Assembly: GCA_035296965.1 (NCBI GenBank)
Contig: DATGZX010000355.1
Coordinates: 1-64,000 of the forward strand
Reading direction: 5' to 3'
From: DATGZX01 sp035296965
GTDB lineage: Bacteria > Planctomycetota > Planctomycetia > Gemmatales > Gemmataceae
DNA: 64,000 nt
The translations under genes were made by a program, and so were the position numbers. Shown in pieces: positions 27,703 through 36,380 of this stretch. Within the stretch, counting starts at the first letter, position 1. Each line of letters opens with the position of its first letter. The notes below the pieces were generated by a model. That model worked only from the letters and a program-made list of their open reading frames with translations, was not told the DNA's origin and searched no databases.

Positions 27703-29175
27703 TTACTTCCCTTCGCTGGCGATGCGCTTAGCCTGTTCCGCGGCTTCGTCAATACCGCCGATATACATGAACGCGCTCTCGGGGAGATGGTCCCACTTGC
27801 CGTCGCAGAGTTCTTTGAAACTGCGAATCGTTTCTGCCAGCGCCGTGACCTTGCCTGGGCGATTAGTGAACACCTCGGCCACAATGAATGGTTGCGAAAG
27901 AAAGCGTTCGATCCGGCGGGCGCGCGAAACCACCTGCTTGTCCTCTTCGCTCAACTCTTCCACACCAAGGATAGCGATGATGTCCTGAAGCTCGCGATAC
28001 CGTTGCAGGGTTTGCTGCACGCGCCGGGCCACCGCGTAGTGTTCCTCGCCCACATATTGCGGGTCAAGGATGCGGCTATTGGAAGCCAGGGGATCGATCG
28101 CCGGGTAAATTCCCTTCTCCGAGATGCTCCGCTCGAGGTAGATGAACGCGTCCAGGTGTTGAAAGGCATTCGCCGGCGCCGGGTCGGTCGGGTCGTCGGC
28201 AGGCACGTACACCGCTTGCACGCTGGTAATGGCGCCGCGTGCCGTGCTCGTGATACGTTCCTGCAATTCACCCATTTCCGTCGCCAGGGTCGGTTGATAA
28301 CCCACGGCACTGGGCATTCGGCCAAGCAGCGCGGATACTTCCGAACCCGCCTGCGAGAACCGGAAGATATTGTCCACAAAGAGTAGGGTGTCGGCACCGG
28401 TCGAATCGCGGAACCACTCGCACATGGTCAAAGCGGCCAGGGCCACCCGCAGGCGGGCTCCCGGCGGCTCATTCATCTGGCCAAACACCATGGCGGTCTG
28501 CGTGATGACCGAGCGCCCGGTCTTCCCGATTTCGGTCTCCTGCATTTCCAACCAGAGGTCGTTGCCTTCGCGGGTGCGCTCGCCGACGCCCGCAAACACG
28601 GAGTAACCGCCGTGCTGGCTGGCAATACGGGCGATCAGCTCGGTAAGGATGACAGTCTTTCCCAGTCCAGCCCCGCCGAAGAGCCCGGCCTTGCCGCCAC
28701 GCACGAGCGGCGTCAAAAGGTCAATGACCTTGATACCGGTCTCGAACAACTCTGTCTTCGAAGAAAGCTCGGACAGAGGCGGTGGCGGCGTGTGGATGGA
28801 ACGGTATTCGGTTGCATTGACCGGGCCGCGACCGTCGATTGGATCGCCAAGAAGATTGAACACGCGCCCAAGCGTCTCTTTTCCGACCGGCACTTTCACG
28901 GGAGCGCCGGTATCGACCGCCTTCATGCCGCGGACGAGACCGTCCGTCGATCCAAGGGCCACGCAGCGCACGCGGTTGCCGCCCAAATGTTGTTGCACCT
29001 CACCGGTCAGATGGACGGACACTCCTTTGTATTCGCCGTCGACCTTCAAGGCGTTATAGATTTCCGGCAGATGGCCCTCCTCGAACTCCGCGTCGAAGGT
29101 CGAGCCGATCACCTGCACGATCTTGCCGATATGAGTGTCGGCCGCAACTGCGGCCCCATCAGTGAACGTCGCCAT
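27703..29175 (-). CDS. atpD: F-type ATP synthase beta subunit
   Basis: The 490-aa catalytic subunit. Walker A is GGAGLGKT (167-174), with Leu where Val is usual. GERTREGNDLW, MNEPPGARLRVAL and the DNIFRFSQAGSEVSALLGRMPSAVGYQ-type block (quoted in part: FRFSQAGSEVSALLGRMPS) are intact, and so is the C-terminal SEEDKQVV region. It lies between atpG and atpC in the minus-strand operon. Confidence 0.98.
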   Translation of the reverse strand: MATFTDGAAVAADTHIGKIVQVIGSTFDAEFEEGHLPEIYNALKVDGEYKGVSVHLTGEVQQHLGGNRVRCVALGSTDGLVRGMKAVDTGAPVKVPVGKETLGRVFNLLGDPIDGRGPVNATEYRSIHTPPPPLSELSSKTELFETGIKVIDLLTPLVRGGKAGLFGGAGLGKTVILTELIARIASQHGGYSVFAGVGERTREGNDLWLEMQETEIGKTGRSVITQTAMVFGQMNEPPGARLRVALAALTMCEWFRDSTGADTLLFVDNIFRFSQAGSEVSALLGRMPSAVGYQPTLATEMGELQERITSTARGAITSVQAVYVPADDPTDPAPANAFQHLDAFIYLERSISEKGIYPAIDPLASNSRILDPQYVGEEHYAVARRVQQTLQRYRELQDIIAILGVEELSEEDKQVVSRARRIERFLSQPFIVAEVFTNRPGKVTALAETIRSFKELCDGKWDHLPESAFMYIGGIDEAAEQAKRIASEGK

Positions 29176-29250
29176 AGAAGTTCTCCATCCTCAACTTATC
29201 GAGCCAAAGCGATCGGCGCTCGCGCCCGTAACCATGTCGCTGCGTGGTGA

Positions 29251-30135
29251 TTATTTCAGTGCTTCCGCGCCGCCGATGACTTCCGCGATTTCTTTGGTGA
29301 TCTGCGCCTGGCGGGCACGATTGTATTTCCGAGTCAGGCTCTTGATCATATCCTGTGCGTTTTCGGTCGCCGCCTTCATGGCAACACGCCGTGCGATTTG
29401 CTCGCTTACCGCCGCATCAAGGAAGCACTTGAATAGCCGCACTTTGAACGAAACCGGCAGGATTTCTTGCAGAATATCCTTGGCGCTGGGCAAGTACTCG
29501 TATTCGTACTTTGGGCCGGCCGGCGCCGGGGAAGCCGCAGACGCCGCACTAACCGTTGCCAGCGGCAACAGGGTCTCCGCCACGGGAGCCTGACGAGCCG
29601 CGTTCAAGAACTTCATGTAGACCACTTCGACGCGGTCCAGCTGGCCACTAACGAAGTCAGCTATGTAACGGTTGGCCAGTTCCTCGACCTCGTCGAAACG
29701 AGGCTTGTCTTCGAAGCGCGTGAATGTGGCTTCGGCGGCAATCCCTTGAAATCGGAAATAGGCGATGGCACGCTTGCCGGACAGTTCCAGGTGCAGCGTC
29801 TCTCCCGCGCCGCGAACATGGCGGATGCGTGCCATCGCCTCGCGCAGGATGGTTGCGTTGTAGCCGCCGCACAGGCCGCGATTCGAAGTGATGACCAGCA
29901 ACAGGCTGTTCTTGACAGACTCACGCTTCTGCAAAAGTGGGTGCGTCACGTCGGTGGCACTGGCGCTCAGGTCGGAGGCCAGCTCGGTGATTCTGCGTGT
30001 GTAGGCCTCGGCCTCCGACGCGCGGTCAAGAGCCTTCTTGAAGCGCGCCGTGGCAATCAATTCCATGGTCCGCGTAATCTTGCGGATGTTACGAATCGCC
30101 TTGCGGCGTTTGACGATTGCTCGTGTCTTGGCCAT
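29251..30135 (-). CDS. atpG: F-type ATP synthase gamma subunit
   Basis: The 294-aa rotary shaft. Two long helices frame it: the N-terminal IRNIRKITRTMELIATARF, and the C-terminal block MKAATENAQDMIKSLTRKYN with RQAQITKEIAEVIGGAEAL. TSNRGLCGGYNA is the conserved middle strand. The gap to atpA on the same strand is occupied by a nucleotidyltransferase-like gene, an insertion in an otherwise canonical order. Confidence 0.96.
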   Translation of the reverse strand: MAKTRAIVKRRKAIRNIRKITRTMELIATARFKKALDRASEAEAYTRRITELASDLSASATDVTHPLLQKRESVKNSLLLVITSNRGLCGGYNATILREAMARIRHVRGAGETLHLELSGKRAIAYFRFQGIAAEATFTRFEDKPRFDEVEELANRYIADFVSGQLDRVEVVYMKFLNAARQAPVAETLLPLATVSAASAASPAPAGPKYEYEYLPSAKDILQEILPVSFKVRLFKCFLDAAVSEQIARRVAMKAATENAQDMIKSLTRKYNRARQAQITKEIAEVIGGAEALK

Positions 30136-30181
30136 GCTTTGAGGACCACTAAAACGCGGACGAATTCACAAAGGGACCACT

Positions 30182-30820
30182 TTAGAGATTCAGTTTTTCA
30201 CCAGCTCTGGTCTTTCGCACTAGCTCCAACACTTCGGCGCCACCGCCCGGATAAACCAGCTCTCCTAATTCTGCCAAGGTCGTTGAATCAATATCTGGGT
30301 TCGATTTCACCATGTGCATGAAATCATGCGCATCCAAGTATTTGTCGGCATCCTCCCTGTTGAGACTGACCATCGGCGCGAACTTCATCGCGAGAGCCAT
30401 CTCGAGGGATGGAATTTTGTAGGTTTGCCCGCCTGAATGAACAGTCTTGGTATGTTGAAAGGCCGCCTTGAATAGCTGTTGATTCGGTTTCATGACGTCG
30501 ATGGCAACTTCATGTGTTTCCCGATCTGTCAGCCGTGCGACGACGGGTAAATCAACAAGTTCCAAGCTCGGAAACGCCTCCAACAATGCCTTGACGGCCC
30601 TCCTTTGATGTCTTGCTGCGACGACGACATCAACGTCGCGAGTTGCTCGCGGCTTTTTCGTCCACCCCCCCAGACCGTGCGCTCCAACAAGCACGAAATT
30701 CACTTCTGCATCATTCAATACCGCAATTACTTCTTGGGGCGGAATAACGTTGGGCATGGCGTTAACCGAAAGCGCACTCGACGTTGCCAAACTCGATGCG
30801 TGCACGTCTGCTGCTTTCAT
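30182..30820 (-). CDS. Nucleotidyltransferase-fold protein inside the atp operon
   Basis: About 212 aa. The segment VNFVLVGAHGLGGW ... TRDVDVVVAA is the minimal NTase signature (G-G then D-x-D), as in AbiEii-like and DUF6036 proteins. DVMKPN follows as the third acidic position, and PSLEMALAMKFAPM matches the usual later helix. The ATG at 30820 puts the start 16 bases after the atpA stop; ATG 30757 is an alternative. It is transcribed with the ATP synthase genes but has no known role in the enzyme. It may be a toxin-like nucleotidyltransferase without a visible partner, or a cargo gene. Confidence 0.75.
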   Translation of the reverse strand: MKAADVHASSLATSSALSVNAMPNVIPPQEVIAVLNDAEVNFVLVGAHGLGGWTKKPRATRDVDVVVAARHQRRAVKALLEAFPSLELVDLPVVARLTDRETHEVAIDVMKPNQQLFKAAFQHTKTVHSGGQTYKIPSLEMALAMKFAPMVSLNREDADKYLDAHDFMHMVKSNPDIDSTTLAELGELVYPGGGAEVLELVRKTRAGEKLNL

Positions 30821-30836
30821 GCCACTGCTCTTGCAA

Positions 30837-32537
30837 TCATACTGCCGCTGCCCCCGGCGCCTTGAACTGCGGCTGGAATGCGTCAATCGCCGCCGTGAGC
30901 TGCTGTTCGATCCACGGCATCAATTTCTTTTCCTTCATAAGGGCGGTCCGCACGGCAGGCCGTTGTTCGGCTATGAAGCGTAAGAACTGTGCTTCCCAGG
31001 CGGCCACCTGCTTGATCGGGATCTTATCCAGGTATCCCTTGGTACCTGCGTAGATGACCATGACCTGATCGACGACGTTCATCGGCTTGAACTGCGGCTG
31101 CTTCAGCAGCTCCACCATGCGATAGCCGCGGTCGAGCTGGGACTGAGTTGCCTTGTCCAGTTCGGTGCCGAGCTGAGCAAATGCTTCCAATTCGCGGAAC
31201 GCGGCGAGGTCGAGCCGCAGGCCGCCGGCGATTTGCTTCATCGCGGGAATCTGGGCCTTGCCGCCCACGCGAGAGACGCTGATGCCCACGTCGATAGCCG
31301 GGCGGACGCCTGCGAAGAACAGATCCGGTTGCAAGTAGATCTGCCCGTCCGTGATGGAAATTACGTTGGTCGGAATGTAAGCGGAAACCTCGCCTTCAAG
31401 TGTCTCGATAATGGGCAGTGCAGTCAGCGAGCCGCCCGAACCGACCACCTTGGCAACCTTGTGGCCGGGATGCTTGGACAATTCATGCTTCTCCGCGTGT
31501 TCCTTTTCCAGAGGGCCGACGAAAACCACCGGCGAGTTATCTGGTTTGCGAATGACGCTCCAATCGTCGGTGACCTTGGTCTTGTCTGCGCTAGAGGGCA
31601 CGATGACCCAGCGCTCCGCAGTCTTGGCGGACCGCTCCAGAAGGCGGGAATGCGCATAGAAAACATCGCCGGGATAGGCCTCGCGACCGGGTGGCCGCCG
31701 CATTAGCAGCGAAAGCTGGCGATAAGCCGCGGCTTGCTTGGTCAGGTCGTCGTAGATGCACAGCGTGTCGCGGCCCTGCTCGTACATGTAGAATTCGGCC
31801 ATCGCACAGCCGGCGTAAGGAGCGACGTATTGCAGCGGCGCGGGGTCGGCTGCGGAGGAGATGACGACGATCGTGTAGTCCATGGCGCCATACTTGTGCA
31901 GGTTCTCGATGACGCCGGCTACCGTGGATTCCTTCTGGCCGATCGCCACATAGACGCAGATGACATTCTCTCCACGCTGGTTGATGATGGCGTCGACGGC
32001 GATGGCGGTCTTGCCGGTCTTGCGGTCGCCGATGATCAGTTCGCGCTGGCCGCGGCCGATCGGGGTCATGGCGTCGATGGCCTTGACGCCCGTCTGCAGC
32101 GGCTGGTTCACAGGCTGCCGGCCGGCGACACCCGGAGCAGTCGATTCCACAAGCCGCGTCTGCGTGGTCACGATCGGCCCCTTGCCGTCGCGCGGATTTC
32201 CCAGAGGGTCGACCACGCGGCCAATGAGGGCATCGCCAACCGGAACGCGCAGCAGCTCCCCGGTGGCCTGCACCTCATCGCCTTCGGAGATGTCCAGGTA
32301 ATCGCCGAGGATGATCACGCCGACGGAATTCTCTTCAAGGTTGAAGGCCAGCCCGCGCACCTTGGTGCGCGTGAACTCGACCATCTCGCCGGACATGACG
32401 CCCGAAAGGCCGTAGACGCGGGCGATGCCGTCACCTACTTCCAGCACCCGGCCCACTTCGCGCGCATCCAGCTTGGAGCGGTACTGATCAATTTCCGTCT
32501 GGAGAACTGAAACGATCTCGTCGGCTTTGAATCTCAT
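30837..32537 (-). CDS. atpA: F-type ATP synthase alpha subunit
   Basis: The 566-aa nucleotide-binding, non-catalytic subunit. Walker A is GDRKTGKT (170-177), VYVAIGQKESTVAGV and the YDDLTKQAAAYRQLSLLMRR block are intact, and SVSRVGGKAQIPAMKQIAGG is the conserved Ser-Arg region. It is about 50 residues longer than the usual ~510, mostly in the C-terminal helices. The first 50 bases overlap the 3' end of atpH in another frame. Confidence 0.97.
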   Translation of the reverse strand: MRFKADEIVSVLQTEIDQYRSKLDAREVGRVLEVGDGIARVYGLSGVMSGEMVEFTRTKVRGLAFNLEENSVGVIILGDYLDISEGDEVQATGELLRVPVGDALIGRVVDPLGNPRDGKGPIVTTQTRLVESTAPGVAGRQPVNQPLQTGVKAIDAMTPIGRGQRELIIGDRKTGKTAIAVDAIINQRGENVICVYVAIGQKESTVAGVIENLHKYGAMDYTIVVISSAADPAPLQYVAPYAGCAMAEFYMYEQGRDTLCIYDDLTKQAAAYRQLSLLMRRPPGREAYPGDVFYAHSRLLERSAKTAERWVIVPSSADKTKVTDDWSVIRKPDNSPVVFVGPLEKEHAEKHELSKHPGHKVAKVVGSGGSLTALPIIETLEGEVSAYIPTNVISITDGQIYLQPDLFFAGVRPAIDVGISVSRVGGKAQIPAMKQIAGGLRLDLAAFRELEAFAQLGTELDKATQSQLDRGYRMVELLKQPQFKPMNVVDQVMVIYAGTKGYLDKIPIKQVAAWEAQFLRFIAEQRPAVRTALMKEKKLMPWIEQQLTAAIDAFQPQFKAPGAAAV

Positions 32538-33153
32538 AACTGCTTCTCGCGAGGATTTGTTTCCGAATATCTTCTAGTTGCGCACGGACGGAATAGTCGT
32601 ACAACCAATCGTTGACGCGCACCACCATGCCGCCCAGCAATTCCGGATCGATTTGAAGTTCCAGCACGGGGTCCTTGTGCAAGCTCTCGGCAAGCTGCTG
32701 GCGCAAACGCTCCCGTTGATCGTCCGGCAACGGGACCGCGGTCGAAACCTGGACGCGGACGCGCCCGCCGCGCTCGTCGCGCAAGTCGCGATAGGCGGTA
32801 GTGATCGGCTGGAGCAAATCGAGGCGCTCGTGCTCGTTCAGGACCAGGAGAAAATTGACGAGCAACTCGCTCGCCCGATTCTCGAATGCCTTGCGAATGA
32901 CGTGGGCCTTGCGTTCACGTCCCATGGCGCTGCTGGCGAGAAACGCCTGAAAATGCGGGTCGGCCCGGAAGACCTGTTGGGTAAGGGCCTCCAGTTCCTC
33001 CAGGATCTCGCCGGATTGCTTCTGTTTCTCGGCAGCTCCCAACACCGCCTCCGCATAGATGCGCGCGACGCGTTGCGTGCCCACGTCAACGACTGTCTCT
33101 GTGCGTGCCGCGTCGTTGCCTGTCGATGAGTGCTGCTTTTCAGATTGACTCAT
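32488..33153 (-). CDS. atpH: F-type ATP synthase delta subunit
   Basis: The 221-aa peripheral-stalk subunit. RVARIYAEAVLGAAEKQKQ begins the N-terminal helical domain. LLVNFLLVLNEHERLDLLQPI and the VQVSTAVPLPDDQRERLRQQ block follow. VLELQIDPELLGGMVVRVNDWLYDYSVRAQL is the C-terminal beta domain (quoted here in two parts: DPELLGGMVVRVNDW and LYDYSVRAQL). The N-terminal ~25 residues are an extra polar tail. The 50-bp overlap with atpA suggests translational coupling. Confidence 0.93.
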   Translation of the reverse strand: MSQSEKQHSSTGNDAARTETVVDVGTQRVARIYAEAVLGAAEKQKQSGEILEELEALTQQVFRADPHFQAFLASSAMGRERKAHVIRKAFENRASELLVNFLLVLNEHERLDLLQPITTAYRDLRDERGGRVRVQVSTAVPLPDDQRERLRQQLAESLHKDPVLELQIDPELLGGMVVRVNDWLYDYSVRAQLEDIRKQILARSSYEIQSRRDRFSSPDGN

Positions 33154-33176
33154 GGCTGCCCGCTTGCTGCCTCGTG

Positions 33177-33857
33177 CTATTTGCCGTTGCCTGCGTGGCG
33201 GAGTTCACCGATCGCATCATCCACCAAACGCCGGTGGTCGTCCACGTTGAGCTGCCGGCGAATCGCCTTGGCCGACACCAGCGTGGCGAGCTGGGCTGCT
33301 TGACTCCAGATCTGTTGCAGAGCCTGATCGCGGGCAAGGTCGATCTCGCGGTGCAAGCGCTCGCGCTCGGTCTGAATCTCCGCCCTGGTCTTGGCGATCA
33401 AGTCATTCGTGCTGCGCTCGGCATCGCGCCGGGCAGCGTCGAGCATGTCACGGACCTTTTCTGCGGCCTGGTTCATCTCTGCTTGAAGCTGCTCGCGAAT
33501 CTTCTGAGCTTCGTCCCTGGCTCGTTGAGCGTCTTCCAGGGAGGAGCGGATGTTGTCCTCGCGTTTTTGCAGCCCCTCGAGCATCGGTCCCCAGGCGAAC
33601 TTGCGCAGGATGAAAAGCAACACGAGGAAGACGACAACTGTCCAGATAGCCAGATCGATCGATATCGCCATGATGCTGGAGGGCTTCTCTTCCTGCTGCC
33701 CGTGGCTGGATTGGGCATTTGGGGCGTGCTCGCCTTCTGCTTGTTTTTCCCCAGGAGGCGCATCCTCCTTGGGCTCGTCCGCCGCGTGAAGAGAGCGCAC
33801 CATCATGGCGGAAAGGAGAACCAACCCCAGAGTTGCTACAAGACAACCGCGCCGCAT
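33177..33857 (-). CDS. atpF: F-type ATP synthase b subunit with N-terminal signal peptide
   Basis: A 226-aa stator subunit. Residues 62-85 (ISIDLAIWTVVVFLVLLFIL) are the membrane helix, followed by FAWGPMLEGLQKRE and a long charged coiled coil that reaches F1. Unusually, residues 1-25 (CLVATLGLVLLSAMMVRSLHA) look like a cleavable signal peptide, then a ~35-residue Pro/Glu-rich stretch precedes the helix. The ATG at 33857 is chosen for GAGAGG five bases upstream; the open frame further upstream overlaps atpE. Confidence 0.92.
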   Translation of the reverse strand: MRRGCLVATLGLVLLSAMMVRSLHAADEPKEDAPPGEKQAEGEHAPNAQSSHGQQEEKPSSIMAISIDLAIWTVVVFLVLLFILRKFAWGPMLEGLQKREDNIRSSLEDAQRARDEAQKIREQLQAEMNQAAEKVRDMLDAARRDAERSTNDLIAKTRAEIQTERERLHREIDLARDQALQQIWSQAAQLATLVSAKAIRRQLNVDDHRRLVDDAIGELRHAGNGK

Positions 33858-33901
33858 GACAACCTCTCGAATGCTGACTGGTTCTGATTGCCCGGTTTTG
33901 T

Positions 33902-34225
33902 TTAGAAACTGGAGGTAACCTTGCCGCCAATGAGGATGCACACGATCAAGGCAAAGAAGGTGGCCCCTTCCAGGAGAGCCGCGATGACAATCATGGCAGT
34001 TTGGATCCTGCCGGCAATCTCCGGCTGGCGGGCCATGCTCTCGAGCGCGGCAGAACCAATGCGGCCAAAGCCGTAACCCGCGCCGATAATTGCCAAAGCG
34101 GCGCCGAGGCCGCCGCCAATACTCGCGCCGGACAAGACGCTCGTATTCGGTGCCTGCGCCATCGCGGGAGTCGCGCAAAGCAAAAACACTACTACTGCCA
34201 GGACAATCAATTGCAACTTGTTCAT
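33902..34225 (-). CDS. atpE: F-type ATP synthase c subunit with signal peptide
   Basis: A 107-aa proteolipid that forms the rotor ring. Residues 1-23 (LIVLAVVVFLLCATPAMA) are a signal peptide ending in AMA-Q. The two-helix hairpin follows: GGGLGAALAIIGAGYGFGRI, the polar loop ESMARQPE, then IVIAALLEGATFFALIVCIL with the ion-binding E86. A Gly after the glutamate and the absence of an obvious Gln on helix 1 favour protons over sodium; this is an inference. Both b and c carry signal peptides in this operon. Confidence 0.94.
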   Translation of the reverse strand: MNKLQLIVLAVVVFLLCATPAMAQAPNTSVLSGASIGGGLGAALAIIGAGYGFGRIGSAALESMARQPEIAGRIQTAMIVIAALLEGATFFALIVCILIGGKVTSSF

Positions 34226-34320
34226 GGAATCGTAACTCCTGCCAATCGCCTAGATACAAAACCTAGCCCGTCCGAGGCGGAGCAGGCACTAGGTACGCCT
34301 TTAGTAAAATCCCTGTACCA

Positions 34321-35145
34321 TCAATGAGAGGGATGCATCGACATCCCCATGAATAGCGCGGTAAGAAATACAAAAATGTACGCCTGTAGGAAAGCCACGA
34401 ATAATTCCAGCAGGCTCAGAGCAACTACACCCAGGACACTGGCCAATGTGACAACAGGCCAAAGGAGCGTGAATCCGTTCACACCAACCATCACAATAAA
34501 GCCCAGGATGGTGGCCAGCACCATGTGCCCGGCGAACATGTTGGCAAAAAGTCGAACCGCCAGGACGAAGCTCTTGATCACCGTGCCGAACAATTCGATA
34601 ACGAAAATTAGCAAGCCAATTATGAGCCGAGCCGGCAATGGAAGATCGAGGTGCGGCCACAAGGACTTAATGTAGTGCCAGCCTCCCAATTTCATAATCC
34701 CGGCGGCATGCATCATAATGAAGCTGCAGACCGCAAGGGCGGCGGTGACGGAGATGCTGGCCGTTGGCGAACCAAGAAACGGGATCATGCCCAATAGATT
34801 GCAGAACAGGATAAAAACAAAGAGCGTCCACAAAAAAGGCACGTAGCGATCCGCATCATGGTCGCCAAGGTTCGGCTTCGCGACCTCGTCGCGAATGAAC
34901 GTCAGAAACGCTTCGAACGTGTTCCAGAAGGGACCCTTGGGCAGACCGCCCTTTTGCGCCCTCCGGCAAAGGGGGATAAAAATCACGATGATGAGGAAGG
35001 CGGCGATCAATTCGAGAATCATGAACTTGGTGATGGGGTGCCCCGGAATGGGCTCCGGCAAGGAAAGGCTCCAACCCCCAAACAAGCGATCAAAAATGTG
35101 CCAGTGCTGCGAGTCCTGGACGTGTTCGAATGGATTTGCCGCCAT
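34321..35145 (-). CDS. atpB: F-type ATP synthase a subunit
   Basis: A 274-aa membrane subunit that passes ions to the c ring. The essential arginine is R198 in SFVLAVRLFANMFAGH. About five or six hydrophobic helices are visible, and the C-terminal LLELFVAFLQAYIFVFLTALF is the conserved last helix pair. The gene precedes atpE by 95 bases. Confidence 0.95.
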   Translation of the reverse strand: MAANPFEHVQDSQHWHIFDRLFGGWSLSLPEPIPGHPITKFMILELIAAFLIIVIFIPLCRRAQKGGLPKGPFWNTFEAFLTFIRDEVAKPNLGDHDADRYVPFLWTLFVFILFCNLLGMIPFLGSPTASISVTAALAVCSFIMMHAAGIMKLGGWHYIKSLWPHLDLPLPARLIIGLLIFVIELFGTVIKSFVLAVRLFANMFAGHMVLATILGFIVMVGVNGFTLLWPVVTLASVLGVVALSLLELFVAFLQAYIFVFLTALFMGMSMHPSH

Positions 35146-35220
35146 AGTCCTTCCAAACCTGCAGCCGTCTCAAGAATTCACTCGACTGACACCCGATTCG
35201 CCGGCTCATCCGGACAAAGA

Positions 35221-35613
35221 TCATCCTTGCCGTTGGCTCGCAGCAGTGCGGCCTTTCAAAACCAGTGCCATCTCCAGGGCCAGCGTGAAGAGATAGCTCA
35301 CCAGAACCCAAATCCAGAATCCCTGTTGCTCCTGGAAATAGGGAATCAAACTGTGCAAAGCAAGGGCGCCGGCCAAGACCACGAACATGCGGACTCCCGT
35401 GCCGCCCAGCACCATCACGATCTGTTGATCGGGTGATTGTTCGAACGCCCAGGTTGCCCAAAGCATCGTCAGGCTCGTCGGGATCAGACAAAGGAGCAAG
35501 GCGACGCCGCTGTACACGGCGGCAGCATCGCCCCAAAGGTGGCGGCTTGGGATCGCCACCAGGAGCCAGAAGATCAGAGACCCAACAATAAGAATCCCAA
35601 CGCGCCTCATCAT
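35221..35613 (-). CDS. AtpI-like small membrane protein of the ATP synthase operon
   Basis: A 130-aa protein with four hydrophobic segments (ILIVGSLIFWLLVAI, VYSGVALLLCLIPTSLTML, VRMFVVLAGALALHSLI, FWIWVLVSYLFTLALEMALV). Its position and topology fit the variable AtpI/UncI proteins, which help assemble the c ring. Identity by sequence alone is weak. The start overlaps the stop of the upstream small gene by four bases (ATGA at 35613-35610), which fixes the start at 35613. Confidence 0.7.
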   Translation of the reverse strand: MMRRVGILIVGSLIFWLLVAIPSRHLWGDAAAVYSGVALLLCLIPTSLTMLWATWAFEQSPDQQIVMVLGGTGVRMFVVLAGALALHSLIPYFQEQQGFWIWVLVSYLFTLALEMALVLKGRTAASQRQG

Positions 35614-35852
35614 TCTTTTCCCTGGTCGCTCCCGGCTGAGCGATCCTGTTGATTCAGGAGAATGACCAAGTGGGCCAATCCGCCAAACAGACCAAGGACT
35701 GCGCCGCTCACAGTCGCCCAAGGAGTCCAGTTGAGGTAGGTGTCGATGGCGATCCCAATCACAATGGGAACAACCATTTCCAGCCCCACCTGGCCGAGGG
35801 CGAAATAAAAGCCCAGTTCCTTGTGGTCGGATTGGCCACCGGGCTTTGACAC
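35610..35852 (-). CDS. atpZ: AtpZ-like F1F0-ATPase accessory protein
   Basis: An 80-aa protein with two membrane helices: FYFALGQVGLEMVVPIVIGI and VSGAVLGLFGGLAHLVILL. The pattern G-x-x-x-D-x-x with IDTYLNWTPW between them matches the AtpZ/ATPase_gene1 family, often the first gene of atp operons and thought to aid assembly or cation transport. It leads the operon here. Confidence 0.8.
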   Translation of the reverse strand: MSKPGGQSDHKELGFYFALGQVGLEMVVPIVIGIAIDTYLNWTPWATVSGAVLGLFGGLAHLVILLNQQDRSAGSDQGKE

Positions 35853-35932
35853 GTTGATTTCCCCACCTGGCGAGCCGTATTCGCACGCCGGCGTAACGTG
35901 TTCTGCGGAGATTAGGCTGGCAGCACGGAGGT

Positions 35933-35960
35933 ATTCTCAGACCCCACTTTCGAAAGTCAA
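35933..35960 (-). promoter_or_regulatory. Candidate promoter of the atp operon
   Basis: On the minus strand TTGACT (35960-35955) and GAGAAT (35938-35933) are separated by 16 bases, about 80 bases before the atpZ start. The boxes match the sigma-70 consensus at five and four of six positions. No competing signal is seen nearer the gene. Confidence 0.45.
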
Positions 35961-36015
35961 CCTGAAATTCGTGTATTTTTTCACGAAGTCGGCAAGGCAC
36001 TTCGCGGCCGCTCGG

Positions 36016-36126
36016 GAGCCTGCTGGGAAAGGGGTCCGACCCCTTCCACGAAGGGCGCTAGATCCCCAAGAAAGCTGGAAATCAGTGAAGCTTCGTAGGG
36101 GGTCAGACCCCTTTTTCAGCAGGCTC
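36016..36126. repeat. MITE-like 111-bp inverted-repeat element, copy 1
   Basis: The same 111-bp unit occurs at 52021-52131. The terminal 28 bases are inverted repeats, with three mismatches in this copy. Each arm contains the inner palindrome GGGGTC-N-GACCCC. There is no coding capacity. It lies upstream of the atp operon in a non-coding stretch of about 900 bp. Confidence 0.85.
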
Positions 36127-36345
36127 CTTGGAGGCCAAGAAAAGGCCGATGCGACCTCGTTAACGCCGGGCGTGTGGCCTGATCAGGAATAGTCTTTGAA
36201 CTTCGGTGCTCGGCTCACGAGCTCGGGCGTAACTAGTGCAGCTTTGGCGCGGGCAGCAGGGGAGCAAATCGCGGCCGGAAAAACCGCCTATTCCGCCTGG
36301 CCTATTTTCCACAAAGGCTAGTGTTTGTGGCAATAAATTTTATAG

Positions 36346-36374
36346 TTGACAAGCACTTATGCATAGGTTATTAT
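36346..36374 (+). promoter_or_regulatory. Near-consensus sigma-70 promoter
   Basis: TTGACA at 36346-36351 and TATTAT at 36369-36374 are separated by exactly 17 bases in an AT-rich pocket. A small dyad (AACCGCC / GGCGGTT, 36376-36394) follows directly and covers the expected start site, so it may be an operator or the 5' hairpin of the RNA. This is the best promoter match I see in the window. Confidence 0.8.
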
Positions 36375-36380
36375 CAACCG

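Noticed and set aside
33858..34259. Upstream extension of the atpF frame
   Set aside because: It overlaps all of atpE in another frame. The ATG at 33857 has a good ribosome site and begins a signal peptide.
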